A DNA stretch of 54,845 nucleotides from a virus. Positions 8,432-16,300 of the stretch are shown here, one piece after another. The stretch lies in IMG/VR virus record IMGVR_UViG_3300020195_000651, positions 1-54,845 of that record; one strand, 5' to 3'. The stretch's first letter is position 1, and each line of letters starts with the position of its first letter. The notes beneath the pieces are model-generated. The model was not told the DNA's origin. It saw only the letters and a list, made by a program, of their open reading frames with translations, and ran no database searches. Both the position numbers and the translations under genes were made by a program.

Positions 8432-9163
8432 TTACCTTGCTGTCATCACTAACTCAGCAATATTTTCTAGACTGAAATTCTTTTTCATCATAAAGGCAGC
8501 ACGATTTGCTTCAACTGCCGCATTTGCTGTCCAGGTTTCAACAAGTCGTCCACCTGTATTTATTGCATTGATGTCCGAAAAAGTTTGTGCTGCGTAACAC
8601 ATCCAGTTTGCAGCAAAAGCAGCTACTGATTCACCGTCAGCAAAATACCCATTCTCATCCTTGCGTATGTCTTTTCTCGTGCTTTCAATGAATGTTTTGG
8701 CTCTGCCACTTTCACGAGCATCACCACCAATCCAGTCCAAGATATAGTCTTGAAATTTTGGGTCTTTATAAACTTTAGAAACTGCCCCGAACCCAAATTT
8801 CATTCTTGTGTAATCACTAATCTTGGGCAATCTTACTGTTTCTTTTGGTCTCATCCATTCACAATACACTCTACCATCAACAGATTCTTCGACGACTTCA
8901 CCACGAGATTCCCAAAGCACAGGACTATCAATACTAATATGTGCGCGAAATAAGAGAGATGCAAGAATTGAGTGTCGATAGCCTGGAATTAACTTTAACT
9001 TTTTTGGCTTGTTTAAATGCTCAGACAATTGATTTACCCGAATCCAACCTGTAGATGTGGATTCGGGACGAGCATTACATAAAGTTCCTGGTCCCCACCT
9101 GTGTCCATCAGGCGTTGACCACTCCTGATCCGTAATTTGATACAGAATTGATTCTGACATCAT
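8432..9163 (-). CDS. Uncharacterised phage protein (DUF7666-like)
   Basis: 243 residues. The N-terminal half follows a pattern common in uncharacterised phage proteins: a Y-x-I/L-T-D start, W-G near residue 23, GWI-x-V, L-L near an H-I-x-I-D-x-P-x-L-W-E stretch, and a charged VRLPKISDYTR segment. The C-terminal half is Ala-rich and helical with repeated small residues. Biochemical role unknown. The start overlaps the stop of the small membrane gene upstream (ATGA), so translation is coupled. Confidence 0.6.
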   Translation of the reverse strand: MMSESILYQITDQEWSTPDGHRWGPGTLCNARPESTSTGWIRVNQLSEHLNKPKKLKLIPGYRHSILASLLFRAHISIDSPVLWESRGEVVEESVDGRVYCEWMRPKETVRLPKISDYTRMKFGFGAVSKVYKDPKFQDYILDWIGGDARESGRAKTFIESTRKDIRKDENGYFADGESVAAFAANWMCYAAQTFSDINAINTGGRLVETWTANAAVEANRAAFMMKKNFSLENIAELVMTAR

Positions 9164-9312
9164 TCACGTCCCAAAATTACAACACACCAGAGAATTAGCA
9201 TAAATACTGCCCCTCCTGGTGTATTCCAGTTATTCAGATAACTCTCTATAATACCAAACAAAAATATTGTTGACCATATCGATAAAGAAACTTTACGAGT
9301 CAGCTTGTACAT
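9160..9312 (-). CDS. Small two-helix membrane protein
   Basis: 50 residues, below the usual ORF cut-off. After a basic start (MYKLTRK) come two hydrophobic stretches (about residues 9-24 and 35-47), separated by a short NNWNTPGG turn, so a two-pass membrane hairpin is likely. The stop overlaps the next start as ATGA, and the start overlaps the end of the broken gene upstream by 20 bases. Function unknown; small lysis or superinfection proteins have this form, but nothing specific supports that. Confidence 0.6.
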   Translation of the reverse strand: MYKLTRKVSLSIWSTIFLFGIIESYLNNWNTPGGAVFMLILWCVVILGRE

Positions 9313-9852
9313 TCAAAAATTCCAAATTTTCCGCATGGTCAAACTCGTTTTCTGCCTCAAACCAGAAGTCACAACCATCACATACAGGACAACCAGCAGC
9401 AATCCATTTGTAATACGCCAGTTCACGAATCTGACTTTGCCTGTGTCAAGTACCCACGACCCTAAAGGGTCGGGGCTTGGCATTCCAAATTTCGTGTTGG
9501 ACCGAACCGTGTCCGGCGTTTCACGCCGGACGACACGGTACTTGAAAACAAGTACGACGGACGCCAATAGGTTGCTTGACTGTAACCCAATACTATTAGA
9601 GTATGTAACAATTACTTTTGCAATATTTTGTCCTATGGGCGGCTTACCCACTACCCTAAAGGGCTGACTGGCGAGTACGCCAGTCAGCATCTACGATGTA
9701 GGGGCTTCCGCCGCCCTTCTCCGTGAATCATCTAGTGTTAGATGTACCAAATTTGGCATTGGAGGCGTTTCAGGAAAATTAATTGGCGGCACATTTTCCA
9801 ATGTAGGTACGTAAATAGCACTTGGATATACAATTTCAATCATTTCATTCAT
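9293..9852 (-). pseudogene. DUF2934-like gene split by an insertion element
   Basis: The gene starts at 9852 directly after the upstream stop (TAA then ATG). After 130 bases it is interrupted at 9723 by the element 9445-9722 and resumes at 9444, ending at TAA 9293. Joining the two parts gives exactly 94 codons with no frame break. The restored C-terminal half reads IRELAYYKWIAAGCPVCDGC then DFWFEAE, the DUF2934 pattern (R-x-x-A-Y-x-x-W, G-x-P, W-x-x-A-E). Without precise excision only the N-terminal 43 residues would be translated in frame. Confidence 0.85.
9445..9722 (-). mobile_element. TnpB-less IS200/IS605-type element, type B copy 1
   Basis: 278 bp with no gene of its own. On the minus strand it sits directly after TTCAC (target) and ends in TTGAC. 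The left end carries GAAGCCCCTACATCGTAGATG, then a variable hairpin (CTGACTGGCG/complement), then CCCTTTAGGGTAG. The right half has two strong hairpins (GTACTTG/CAAGTAC and TCCGGCG/CGCCGGA) and the end hairpin GACCCTTTAGGGTC. The interior is nearly identical to the copy at 41731-42028. The boundaries are fixed by the in-frame restoration of the host gene. Confidence 0.85.
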
Positions 9853-10104
9853 TTATTTCGATCTTTCTTTTGTTAATTTAATTAATACAAAACTACCATC
9901 TTCTTCATTCACACTCAACAAAACGCGATCATCGACTTTGGGTGTGAATTGATAACATCCAGTAATTGGAATTTTCATTTCTGGATTTTTGTTACGTCCA
10001 GCATTAACATTAATGTGAACCAAATTATCGGCAATTGATTTGATTTTGCCGACATTTTGGTTGTAATTTTTGTAGTACGGAGCAACCTTCATCAACTTTT
10101 GCAT
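9853..10104 (-). CDS. Hypothetical beta-rich protein
   Basis: 83 residues with alternating hydrophobic beta strands (IKSIADNLVHINVNAG, DDRVLLSVNEEDGSFVLIKL), suggesting a small SH3/OB-like barrel. No family assigned. The start shares a base with the upstream stop (TAATG) and the stop is immediately followed by the ATG of the broken DUF2934 gene. Confidence 0.6.
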   Translation of the reverse strand: MQKLMKVAPYYKNYNQNVGKIKSIADNLVHINVNAGRNKNPEMKIPITGCYQFTPKVDDRVLLSVNEEDGSFVLIKLTKERSK

Positions 10105-10313
10105 TATTCTTTCCTGAAAATCAATGGATTGTACTCAGCAACACGCTGACATGGAATATTCTCGTTAGCGAAATTGATTGCTCGAAGCGCATCCAACACA
10201 TTGTTGAATAACGCCAGAGTTCCAGGTTGGATGATCTTGGGGGATGCCCAAGAACCATCCTTACGCAAGTATACATTGCCACTACGAGATGTTGCAAATC
10301 CAACGTACTGCAT
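10104..10313 (-). CDS. Hypothetical protein
   Basis: 69 residues. A short two-strand start (VGFATSRSGNVYLRKDGSW) suggests a beta-hairpin domain followed by a helix. Not recognised. Lies seven bases after the amidoligase-like gene and is coupled to the next gene. Confidence 0.55.
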   Translation of the reverse strand: MQYVGFATSRSGNVYLRKDGSWASPKIIQPGTLALFNNVLDALRAINFANENIPCQRVAEYNPLIFRKE

Positions 10314-10320
10314 GGGAACC

Positions 10321-11376
10321 TCAGTTTCGAGTTTCTTCGTTGAAAAGTTGTTCTATCAGATCACTTGGAGTCAGGTGATGTTCGGGCGTAATTACCGTTC
10401 CTGCTGCGGCAAATCTTGCCAACATTTCTTGGAGTTCTTTGTAAGCAAAGAATCGCGGTCCAGTTTCCACATCTTTCGACATGTGTTTTTGAAGTCTGGC
10501 AAGGAACCAGTTACGAGTCTGCGTCAATCCGGGTGATAATTCATATTCCTCTGGGTTGTTGGAGAACCCAAGCAATCGGAACACATCTTCTGTGTCCAAC
10601 CAGCAGAAAGATGACCACGGGTCGTTTTCTTCGTATGCCGCAGGGAATGGTTTCTTCCGAGTCATTTCAATGAAGTGAATGAGCAAACGGGTCCAGTTCT
10701 TAATCAAATACGCATCCTTGCAGCCATCGCCCTCAATGATGCGAAATTCCAGTGTTTTTCGGCTGTTGCGAAGGTACTGGTTTGTGTTTAGAGAATAATA
10801 TTTAACATTCCCCACACGCTTGATCAGGTCAGCGGCACTCATCTTGGTGTCGTGCTGCACGAGATTCGTCATTCCCATGAACTGACAGTACCGATTTCTC
10901 TTTCGGGTTGGCGGAACCGAATCCATGAACAATGGCTCTACCTTGAACCAGTGTGCAATAACAGACGCAATCTCTGCTGGTTCCAGATCGGCAACCTCAA
11001 CGTGAATGTGAACAGAGCAACGCTGATCCACCTTGATTTTGGGGTCTGCGCCAATCGCGTGAACGACTTCGCAGCACCGTTTTAGTCCGCTCCACCCCTT
11101 GAAGACGGGTGTGCAAACTTCCATTCCGCAAGAACTGTCCGGCTTGAGAACCCACACGTCGTTTCCGTGCGTGTGTTCCCAATCGCGAATATCCACGCCT
11201 TCTGTGCTGTGGCGTGCCACTAGCATACCGACATAGTCGATACCAGCGGGTTTTTGACCTTGGTCGGGGCGGTTTTTCCCATCAAAAGCCAAAATCTCCA
11301 GTTCAATGCCGAAGCGTCGGTCTGAAGTGAAGCTCAAGTAAGGTAATTTGCCGCTTTTCTTGATTGGTTCGCCCAT
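10321..11376 (-). CDS. Amidoligase_2-type ATP-grasp-like enzyme
   Basis: 351 residues. The N-terminal FGIELEI strand, the WVLKPDSSCGMEVCTPV block, CSVHIHVEV and the TLEFRIIEG strand match the Amidoligase_2 family of the glutamine synthetase/COOH-NH2 ligase fold, where Glu and His residues bind metal and ATP. These enzymes form amide bonds between a carboxylate and an amine, often on peptides or cell-envelope polymers. The substrate cannot be told. Phages use members of this fold for host peptide or peptidoglycan modification (inference). The start has no close competitor. Confidence 0.75.
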   Translation of the reverse strand: MGEPIKKSGKLPYLSFTSDRRFGIELEILAFDGKNRPDQGQKPAGIDYVGMLVARHSTEGVDIRDWEHTHGNDVWVLKPDSSCGMEVCTPVFKGWSGLKRCCEVVHAIGADPKIKVDQRCSVHIHVEVADLEPAEIASVIAHWFKVEPLFMDSVPPTRKRNRYCQFMGMTNLVQHDTKMSAADLIKRVGNVKYYSLNTNQYLRNSRKTLEFRIIEGDGCKDAYLIKNWTRLLIHFIEMTRKKPFPAAYEENDPWSSFCWLDTEDVFRLLGFSNNPEEYELSPGLTQTRNWFLARLQKHMSKDVETGPRFFAYKELQEMLARFAAAGTVITPEHHLTPSDLIEQLFNEETRN

Positions 11377-11526
11377 TATCTCTCCCTGTTTGTGACTGCA
11401 TCATATCAGACCGAGAAGTATCTATTCAACGTCAATTCTCTTTATGCACTAAAGGTATCTTATTGGACTTGTACAATCAATATCAAAACGTTACAATCAC
11501 GTCTAAAATTGTACCCAGGAGCAACC

Positions 11527-12081
11527 ATGGCAATTATCCGTACTTCGGTGCCAACCAAGACCCCGCGCATCAAAAAAGAAAAACCAAAAAAACTGGCAAG
11601 CAAATGTCTTCTTCTCAAGACGCCAGACAATCGTTGTTTTTTTACTGAAGAAAAACACTTTCCTTGCCTGATTGAGTTTGGACGTACATTCGAGGCAGAA
11701 ATATCGGTTGTCAAAATGAAAGAACAAGTTGAAGTTCTTGATCTTGGAGATTTGGCAAAATCCATTTGCACTCCATCCACAACCGAAATAGTTCCGGACT
11801 ATGAAATTGTGGAGACCAAATTGGTCGCAACGCTAAAAAAAAATAGTGAAGTGCGAATTTCCAACCTAGAACAAGGCAAACTCGTATTAGAATACGTTCA
11901 ATCCATTCTACTTGCTGGTCATTTGGTGTGCGCTGGCGACTTGGAGAGTAAATTCCCGACGATCAACAAGGTTAAACTTTATAGTCATTTCACACGAGCA
12001 AGACGCGAAATGACTGCACAAGGACACACACTCAAAAAAGAAAAGCCTGGAACGTATCGTCTTGTCGCCAAACAAGATTAA
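11527..12081 (+). CDS. Hypothetical protein with winged-helix-like C-terminus
   Basis: 184 residues from ATG 11527, chosen because AGGAG precedes it by five bases; the frame itself is open from 11392. A lysine-rich N-terminus is followed by a beta-rich core and a C-terminal segment with the pattern of a winged helix (KLYSHFTRARREMTAQ then KKEKPGTYRLV). It may bind DNA. No family assigned. The last four bases overlap the convergent gene. Confidence 0.6.
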   Translation: MAIIRTSVPTKTPRIKKEKPKKLASKCLLLKTPDNRCFFTEEKHFPCLIEFGRTFEAEISVVKMKEQVEVLDLGDLAKSICTPSTTEIVPDYEIVETKLVATLKKNSEVRISNLEQGKLVLEYVQSILLAGHLVCAGDLESKFPTINKVKLYSHFTRARREMTAQGHTLKKEKPGTYRLVAKQD

Positions 12082-12353
12082 ATCCAGCCAGTCCTAGTAG
12101 CTGCCATCAAGGATTGTGCTGTAATTTCCCGACCAGTAAAATCTGAAAGACTTTTCAGCAAATGGGTTTGAATATCCATTTGCACTTGCATAAACACCGC
12201 CGGTCCCATCTTTTTAGCTTCCATCAATGACGCTTGATCAATTTCATACGGAAATAACTTGTCGTCAATAAAAATATCCTTGTGATGAATCCCAATCTTA
12301 GGGTCAAAATGTGTCTTGACAACAAATCGTTGTTTCTTTGGCGTATCACTCAT
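12078..12353 (-). CDS. Hypothetical protein
   Basis: 91 residues; basic N-terminus, then a helical C-terminal half. No domain recognised. Single gene facing the plus-strand gene at 11527 and diverging from the glycosyltransferase-like gene at 12379. Confidence 0.55.
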   Translation of the reverse strand: MSDTPKKQRFVVKTHFDPKIGIHHKDIFIDDKLFPYEIDQASLMEAKKMGPAVFMQVQMDIQTHLLKSLSDFTGREITAQSLMAATRTGWI

Positions 12354-12378
12354 ACAAGTATTATAGTTTCGCTATTTT

Positions 12379-13206
12379 ATGTTCATGAAGATTACTGCAA
12401 TAGTCAACACTCCTAGTCAACTCAATGTAACTTTAGACACAGTTGAATCAATCACTACTTATATGACTGATCGGGTTCTTCTCGTCATTGATGATGTTGG
12501 ATATGACAAATTAGACATATCCAAACTATCTGTTGATAGCATCAAAGGATTTCGTCACGGATGCAAGCGTTCACCCTATAGAAATTTTGCATTAGGATTA
12601 TTACGAGCTTACAACAAGTGGCCAGATTCCGATTGGTTTCTTTTCACTGATTACGATGCTCTTGTCGGGTCTTCTGCGTTTCGGGATGATCTAACCAAAG
12701 CTCAAGATGATAACGTGTGGATGATTGGCAATGACTTGCGGAGAAATCAATCAGTCAAATTAGAATTAGTTGAACAGATACTAAAAACAAAATTCAATGA
12801 AATGTTATATTTGTTTGGTGCGTGTTTGTTTTACAACAAAGTGTTCGTAAAAAAACTCATGGAAGAAAACTTCCTTGAAAATCTATTATCTCGAACGAAT
12901 AACTTCCAGTATGGATTTTTTCCAGGTTATTCTGCTTGGGATGTTACAGAACATATGATGCCTACGTTAGCAAATCATTGGGGCGGCGACGTTCAACAAT
13001 TCGCCAATTGGAAAGACAACTGGACTGGATTTTATCAAGTTGGTAATTATCGTCGCTATCCAATTCGATGGAAACCTGAATTGAGCAAAGAATTGAAAAC
13101 TGAAGAGTATCTGCAAGCTTCTATTATGCACCCGATCAAAACTTATGATCATCCCATACGTAAATTTCATCGCAATAAACGACTAAGACAAAAATCTCTC
13201 GCCTAA
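12379..13206 (+). CDS. Glycosyltransferase-like protein (GT-A fold)
   Basis: 275 residues. The N-terminus reads ITAIVNTPSQL, like the first strand of GT-A enzymes, and residues around 92-96 give FTDYDALVG, a D-x-D-type metal/nucleotide-sugar site. A later ACLFYNKVFVKKL segment fits the acceptor side. It probably transfers a sugar to DNA, lipid or a virion glycan; which is unknown. Its end overlaps the convergent NeuD-like gene by 24 bases, forming a small glycan cluster with 13183-14570. Confidence 0.6.
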   Translation: MFMKITAIVNTPSQLNVTLDTVESITTYMTDRVLLVIDDVGYDKLDISKLSVDSIKGFRHGCKRSPYRNFALGLLRAYNKWPDSDWFLFTDYDALVGSSAFRDDLTKAQDDNVWMIGNDLRRNQSVKLELVEQILKTKFNEMLYLFGACLFYNKVFVKKLMEENFLENLLSRTNNFQYGFFPGYSAWDVTEHMMPTLANHWGGDVQQFANWKDNWTGFYQVGNYRRYPIRWKPELSKELKTEEYLQASIMHPIKTYDHPIRKFHRNKRLRQKSLA

Positions 13207-13848
13207 CTGTCGGTCTCTTATAATTTTTGCTGGACTTCCATACGCCAAAACATTATCAGGAAGTGATTTCATTACTAATGACCCAGAACCAATAACGGTA
13301 TTTTCTCCTATTGTTATTCTGTCAACTACTGTTGTACCTAACGCGATAGCCGAAAATTTACCAACAGAGACTCTTCCACCTAAAGTCGCACCAGCAGAAA
13401 TACTAGCAAATTCATCGATTTGACAATCATGTAATATAATTGCGCCATTGATAAAAAGAGTAAAATTTCCTATTTTGCAATTCACATCAATCACACACAA
13501 AGACAATATAACTACACCAAATCCAATCTCAACATTTTTTCCTATTACCGCAGTTGGATGAATCACATTGCCAAATTGAAAATCATTGCATTGATTGATA
13601 ACACTATCATAAATTGTTTTTCGACTCCAGTTGTCTCCAACTGTAATCACCCCTGCATCAATTTTATACTCTTCAATCAAAGACATTAAATCTTCTTGTC
13701 TTCCAATGATGTTGTATCCCGAAACTTCAATTCCAATTTCTTTTTCAGAATCAATTATTCCGACAATGTTGTATATTCCTTGTTTTTGTATTGCGTCAAT
13801 ACAAGGAGATACATGATTGCCACCACCAAAACAAACAATATTTTTCAT
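13183..13848 (-). CDS. Sugar O/N-acyltransferase, NeuD/PglD type
   Basis: 221 residues. The N-terminal IVCFGGGNHVSP strand-loop is the small Rossmann-like domain of NeuD/PglD proteins. From about residue 98 a left-handed beta-helix is evident from the repeating hexapeptides (IHPTAVIGKNVEIGFGVVIL, ISAGATLGGRVSVGKFSAIA). The typical end NVLAYGSPAKIIR is present. Such enzymes acetylate amino-sugars using acetyl-CoA; the catalytic His is probably within LHDC. Overlaps the glycosyltransferase downstream of it in ATGA style at 13845-13848. Confidence 0.88.
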   Translation of the reverse strand: MKNIVCFGGGNHVSPCIDAIQKQGIYNIVGIIDSEKEIGIEVSGYNIIGRQEDLMSLIEEYKIDAGVITVGDNWSRKTIYDSVINQCNDFQFGNVIHPTAVIGKNVEIGFGVVILSLCVIDVNCKIGNFTLFINGAIILHDCQIDEFASISAGATLGGRVSVGKFSAIALGTTVVDRITIGENTVIGSGSLVMKSLPDNVLAYGSPAKIIRDRQLGERFLS

Positions 13849-14570
13849 ATAGATTTAGAATTATTTATGTTGTCATCAAAATCTTGATCAAATTTTTTCT
13901 TGTCTACAAAGTATTGATGTCCATATCCTTTTTTGATATCGTTTGGTCTTAATTTTTCCCCAAGTCTTTGATATCTTTCATAAGTCTCATCTCTACCCAA
14001 ATAACGATAATGAAACATTTTTATATCTTGTGCATTAGGATAAACAATATAAAATTCAGATTTACAAATTCCATGACAGCCAACAACATAATCAAAACTG
14101 CACATTTTATTCAATCGAAACAATGAAACTTTGTTGTAGTAATGGTTAGGCACTCCATTACGAACAATCTCAGTTAAACATTTGCCATCATACGTAGGAA
14201 AACTATCACAAACCATATCATACCCAATTGATTGTATTGCCATTACATCTGAATCTAAATTGGATAAATAATCTATCAAATTAGGATGATATACAAACTC
14301 ATCAAAATCAATAACAATTGCCCAATCCGCCTGACCGATTGATTCTTTCCATACAGTTGATTTTAGTTTCGCCGCATTTTCGCATATAGAACCATCTGGA
14401 TTCCATGATCTTATTTCTACTTTTGGTTCTGACTTTAATAATTGCATCGAATCATCTGTAGAGCCATTATCAAATACAATTATTTTTTCGCAAATAGGAG
14501 CATAGTAATGCAAAAAGAATGGAACGAGATTAATCTCGTTCCATGCAAGTGTATACAAATGTATTTTCAT
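13845..14570 (-). CDS. Glycosyltransferase family 2/92-like
   Basis: 241 residues from ATG 14570; the frame extends to 14648 but would overlap the gene ending at 14584. The pattern TLAWNEINLVPFFLHYY, IIVFDNGSTDDS and VIDFDEFVY is that of GT2-like enzymes (the FDEF block is the D-x-D site). It likely adds a sugar to a surface glycan, working with the NeuD-like acyltransferase to which it is coupled. Confidence 0.8.
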   Translation of the reverse strand: MKIHLYTLAWNEINLVPFFLHYYAPICEKIIVFDNGSTDDSMQLLKSEPKVEIRSWNPDGSICENAAKLKSTVWKESIGQADWAIVIDFDEFVYHPNLIDYLSNLDSDVMAIQSIGYDMVCDSFPTYDGKCLTEIVRNGVPNHYYNKVSLFRLNKMCSFDYVVGCHGICKSEFYIVYPNAQDIKMFHYRYLGRDETYERYQRLGEKLRPNDIKKGYGHQYFVDKKKFDQDFDDNINNSKSI

Positions 14571-14583
14571 ACAAGTATGTATC

Positions 14584-14895
14584 TCAATCAAGTTCAATAT
14601 ATTGAACTGTTGTTCCGTGAGTTCTAGATGCAATATAAATAGATTCAATATTTGATCTTCTCAATCTATCGTTCAACTCTTTATGTTGCTCTTTGAGCCT
14701 GGATATATATGCTTCTGCTTTTAATGGAGGCATTTGACCAACATCCACAGTATAAACCAGCAAACCTCTACAATAATTTTGTTCGCCAATTATGTTTTCG
14801 TTAACTGGTCCATTCCAACCACCTGCAACTTCTTTCCTTTCTTGCACTCCAATAACTTCTCTCAATTGTTGTTCTGTCAATTCAATGTCTCGCAT
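14584..14895 (-). CDS. Hypothetical protein
   Basis: 103 residues with an amphipathic helical start (MRDIELTEQQLREVI) and a later Arg-rich coiled-coil (LKEQHKELNDRLRRS). No family recognised. Lies nine bases behind the GlpX gene and 13 bases before the glycosyltransferase start. Confidence 0.55.
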   Translation of the reverse strand: MRDIELTEQQLREVIGVQERKEVAGGWNGPVNENIIGEQNYCRGLLVYTVDVGQMPPLKAEAYISRLKEQHKELNDRLRRSNIESIYIASRTHGTTVQYIELD

Positions 14896-14904
14896 TTCAA
14901 TTCC

Positions 14905-15819
14905 TTAATTTCCATGTACTGATTCTATCCATCTCACTGTGCCGCTCTCACTTCTCATTAATACACTATGAGTACGAGCCTTACCGCCTGGAAACCTAAC
15001 TCCCTTCAACAAACTTCCATCCGTGATTCCTGTTGCGCAGAACACAACATCACCTTTAGCCAAATCCTCCATCTGAAGAACCTGATCATTGATTAGTGAG
15101 CCATTAGGTTCACACAGAATGCCTTCAAATCGTCCACGCATGCACTTGAGGGCTGCTGCGGTGATTACGCCCTCTGGGGTGCCACCAACGCCGTAATAGA
15201 AATCTATGCCACTCTCTGGCACGCATGATGCTATTGCGCCTGACACGTCACAATCAGAGATTAATCTGATGCGACAACCAAATGCTCTCAATGTATTAAT
15301 GTATTCTTTATGTCTTGGGCGGTCTAATAAACATACAGTAATTCTATGATGTTGTTTACCAGTAAAATCACTGACCTTCTGGACAATATCAGACAACGGT
15401 TCACTGATGCTAACATTTAATCTTACTAAGTCTGGACCGAGTGCCAGTTTTTTCATGTAGAATACATCAGAACTAAAAAGACTATTGCGATAACCTATCG
15501 ACATAACGCTCATTGCTTCATATCCACCGCGACTGGTTGGTGTTGTGCCTTCAATCGGATCAACCGCAATGTCATATGATGGCTCTACGAATCCAGCCAA
15601 TCCACCTACGACATCACCTTTGAATAAACCAGGAGCATTGTCTTTTTTTCCTTCGCCAATGACAATCTGTCCACAGAAATCAATGCGTGCAAGTCGATCA
15701 AGCATCGCATCAGTTGCAGCCTTATCAGCGGCATTTTTATCGCCACGTCCTACTTGTTCTGAGGCAGACACGGCTGCGGCTTCAGTTACACGAACCATGT
15801 CTAAATGGATATTTTTCAT
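14905..15819 (-). CDS. glpX: Class II fructose-1,6-bisphosphatase
   Basis: 304 residues, close to bacterial GlpX length. Diagnostic blocks: GRGDKNAADKAATDAM, IGEGKKD (54-60, metal-binding Glu), the Li-sensitive phosphatase signature VDPIEGTT (86-93) and YGVGGTPEGVITAAALKC. The enzyme removes the 1-phosphate of fructose-1,6-bisphosphate (cyanobacterial forms also sedoheptulose-bisphosphate). In an infected cell it would push carbon from glycolysis to hexose and pentose phosphates, and hence toward ribose and NADPH. The start overlaps the upstream stop (ATGA). All key residues are present, so it should be active. Confidence 0.95.
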   Translation of the reverse strand: MKNIHLDMVRVTEAAAVSASEQVGRGDKNAADKAATDAMLDRLARIDFCGQIVIGEGKKDNAPGLFKGDVVGGLAGFVEPSYDIAVDPIEGTTPTSRGGYEAMSVMSIGYRNSLFSSDVFYMKKLALGPDLVRLNVSISEPLSDIVQKVSDFTGKQHHRITVCLLDRPRHKEYINTLRAFGCRIRLISDCDVSGAIASCVPESGIDFYYGVGGTPEGVITAAALKCMRGRFEGILCEPNGSLINDQVLQMEDLAKGDVVFCATGITDGSLLKGVRFPGGKARTHSVLMRSESGTVRWIESVHGN

Positions 15820-16019
15820 TTCAATTCCTGTATAATAAAAATCTCAACACCTTCTGGATAACCGCCCCAAAGGTAACGACAACGATAACCGTTTCTACTG
15901 TCAGCGTCATCATTACAAAGAATAAACTCTGAATAGTTCTCCGCGACAAATTGTTGTGCGTTTTGCACCAATTCAAATTTGCCTTTATTCTTATTCTGAA
16001 ATGTTACAATGTATTTCAT
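15816..16019 (-). CDS. Hypothetical protein upstream of glpX
   Basis: 67 residues from ATG 16019, which shares a base with the stop of the broken gene upstream (TAATG); the frame could also begin at 16031. The stop TGA overlaps the glpX ATG. A mixed alpha/beta small protein with no known family. It is part of the glpX operon. Confidence 0.6.
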   Translation of the reverse strand: MKYIVTFQNKNKGKFELVQNAQQFVAENYSEFILCNDDADSRNGYRCRYLWGGYPEGVEIFIIQELK

Positions 16020-16128
16020 TACAAAGTCCATTCATCTACGTCTAATTCAACTGCAAGCCATCCAGTAGGAACAATCCACTTGCGCCCATCGCTTGTCATC
16101 AGGCGATGTGTTCCAGAGGAACGGATTA

Positions 16129-16300
16129 GTGAACTACCCACGCCCCTAAAGGGGCGGGGCTTCCGCTCCAACCAATAGCCCACTCAGAGCGGGTCTTACA
16201 TCAGGGCAAGCGGCTATCCCTCTCGTTCCGAGAGTTCTGATCCTCAATCCTTCATTCAATATGTTACAAGCAGCGTTATGATCTCGCTGGTTGTTCTCCC
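16129..16300 (-). ncRNA. Predicted omega RNA (reRNA) of TnpB
   Basis: In IS200/IS605 elements the TnpB guide RNA overlaps the 3' end of tnpB and the right end, and its guide is the flank just past the element. Here the scaffold would end at GTTCAC (16129) after the GCCCCTTTAGGGGC hairpin, with the guide starting TAATCCGTTCC in the split gene. The 5' limit given is approximate. Confidence 0.5.

Noticed and set aside
9313-9690. Protein-coding ORFs across 9.3-9.7 kb on both strands
   Set aside because: They run through the insertion element and read its hairpins as codons; the true gene is recovered only after removing the element.
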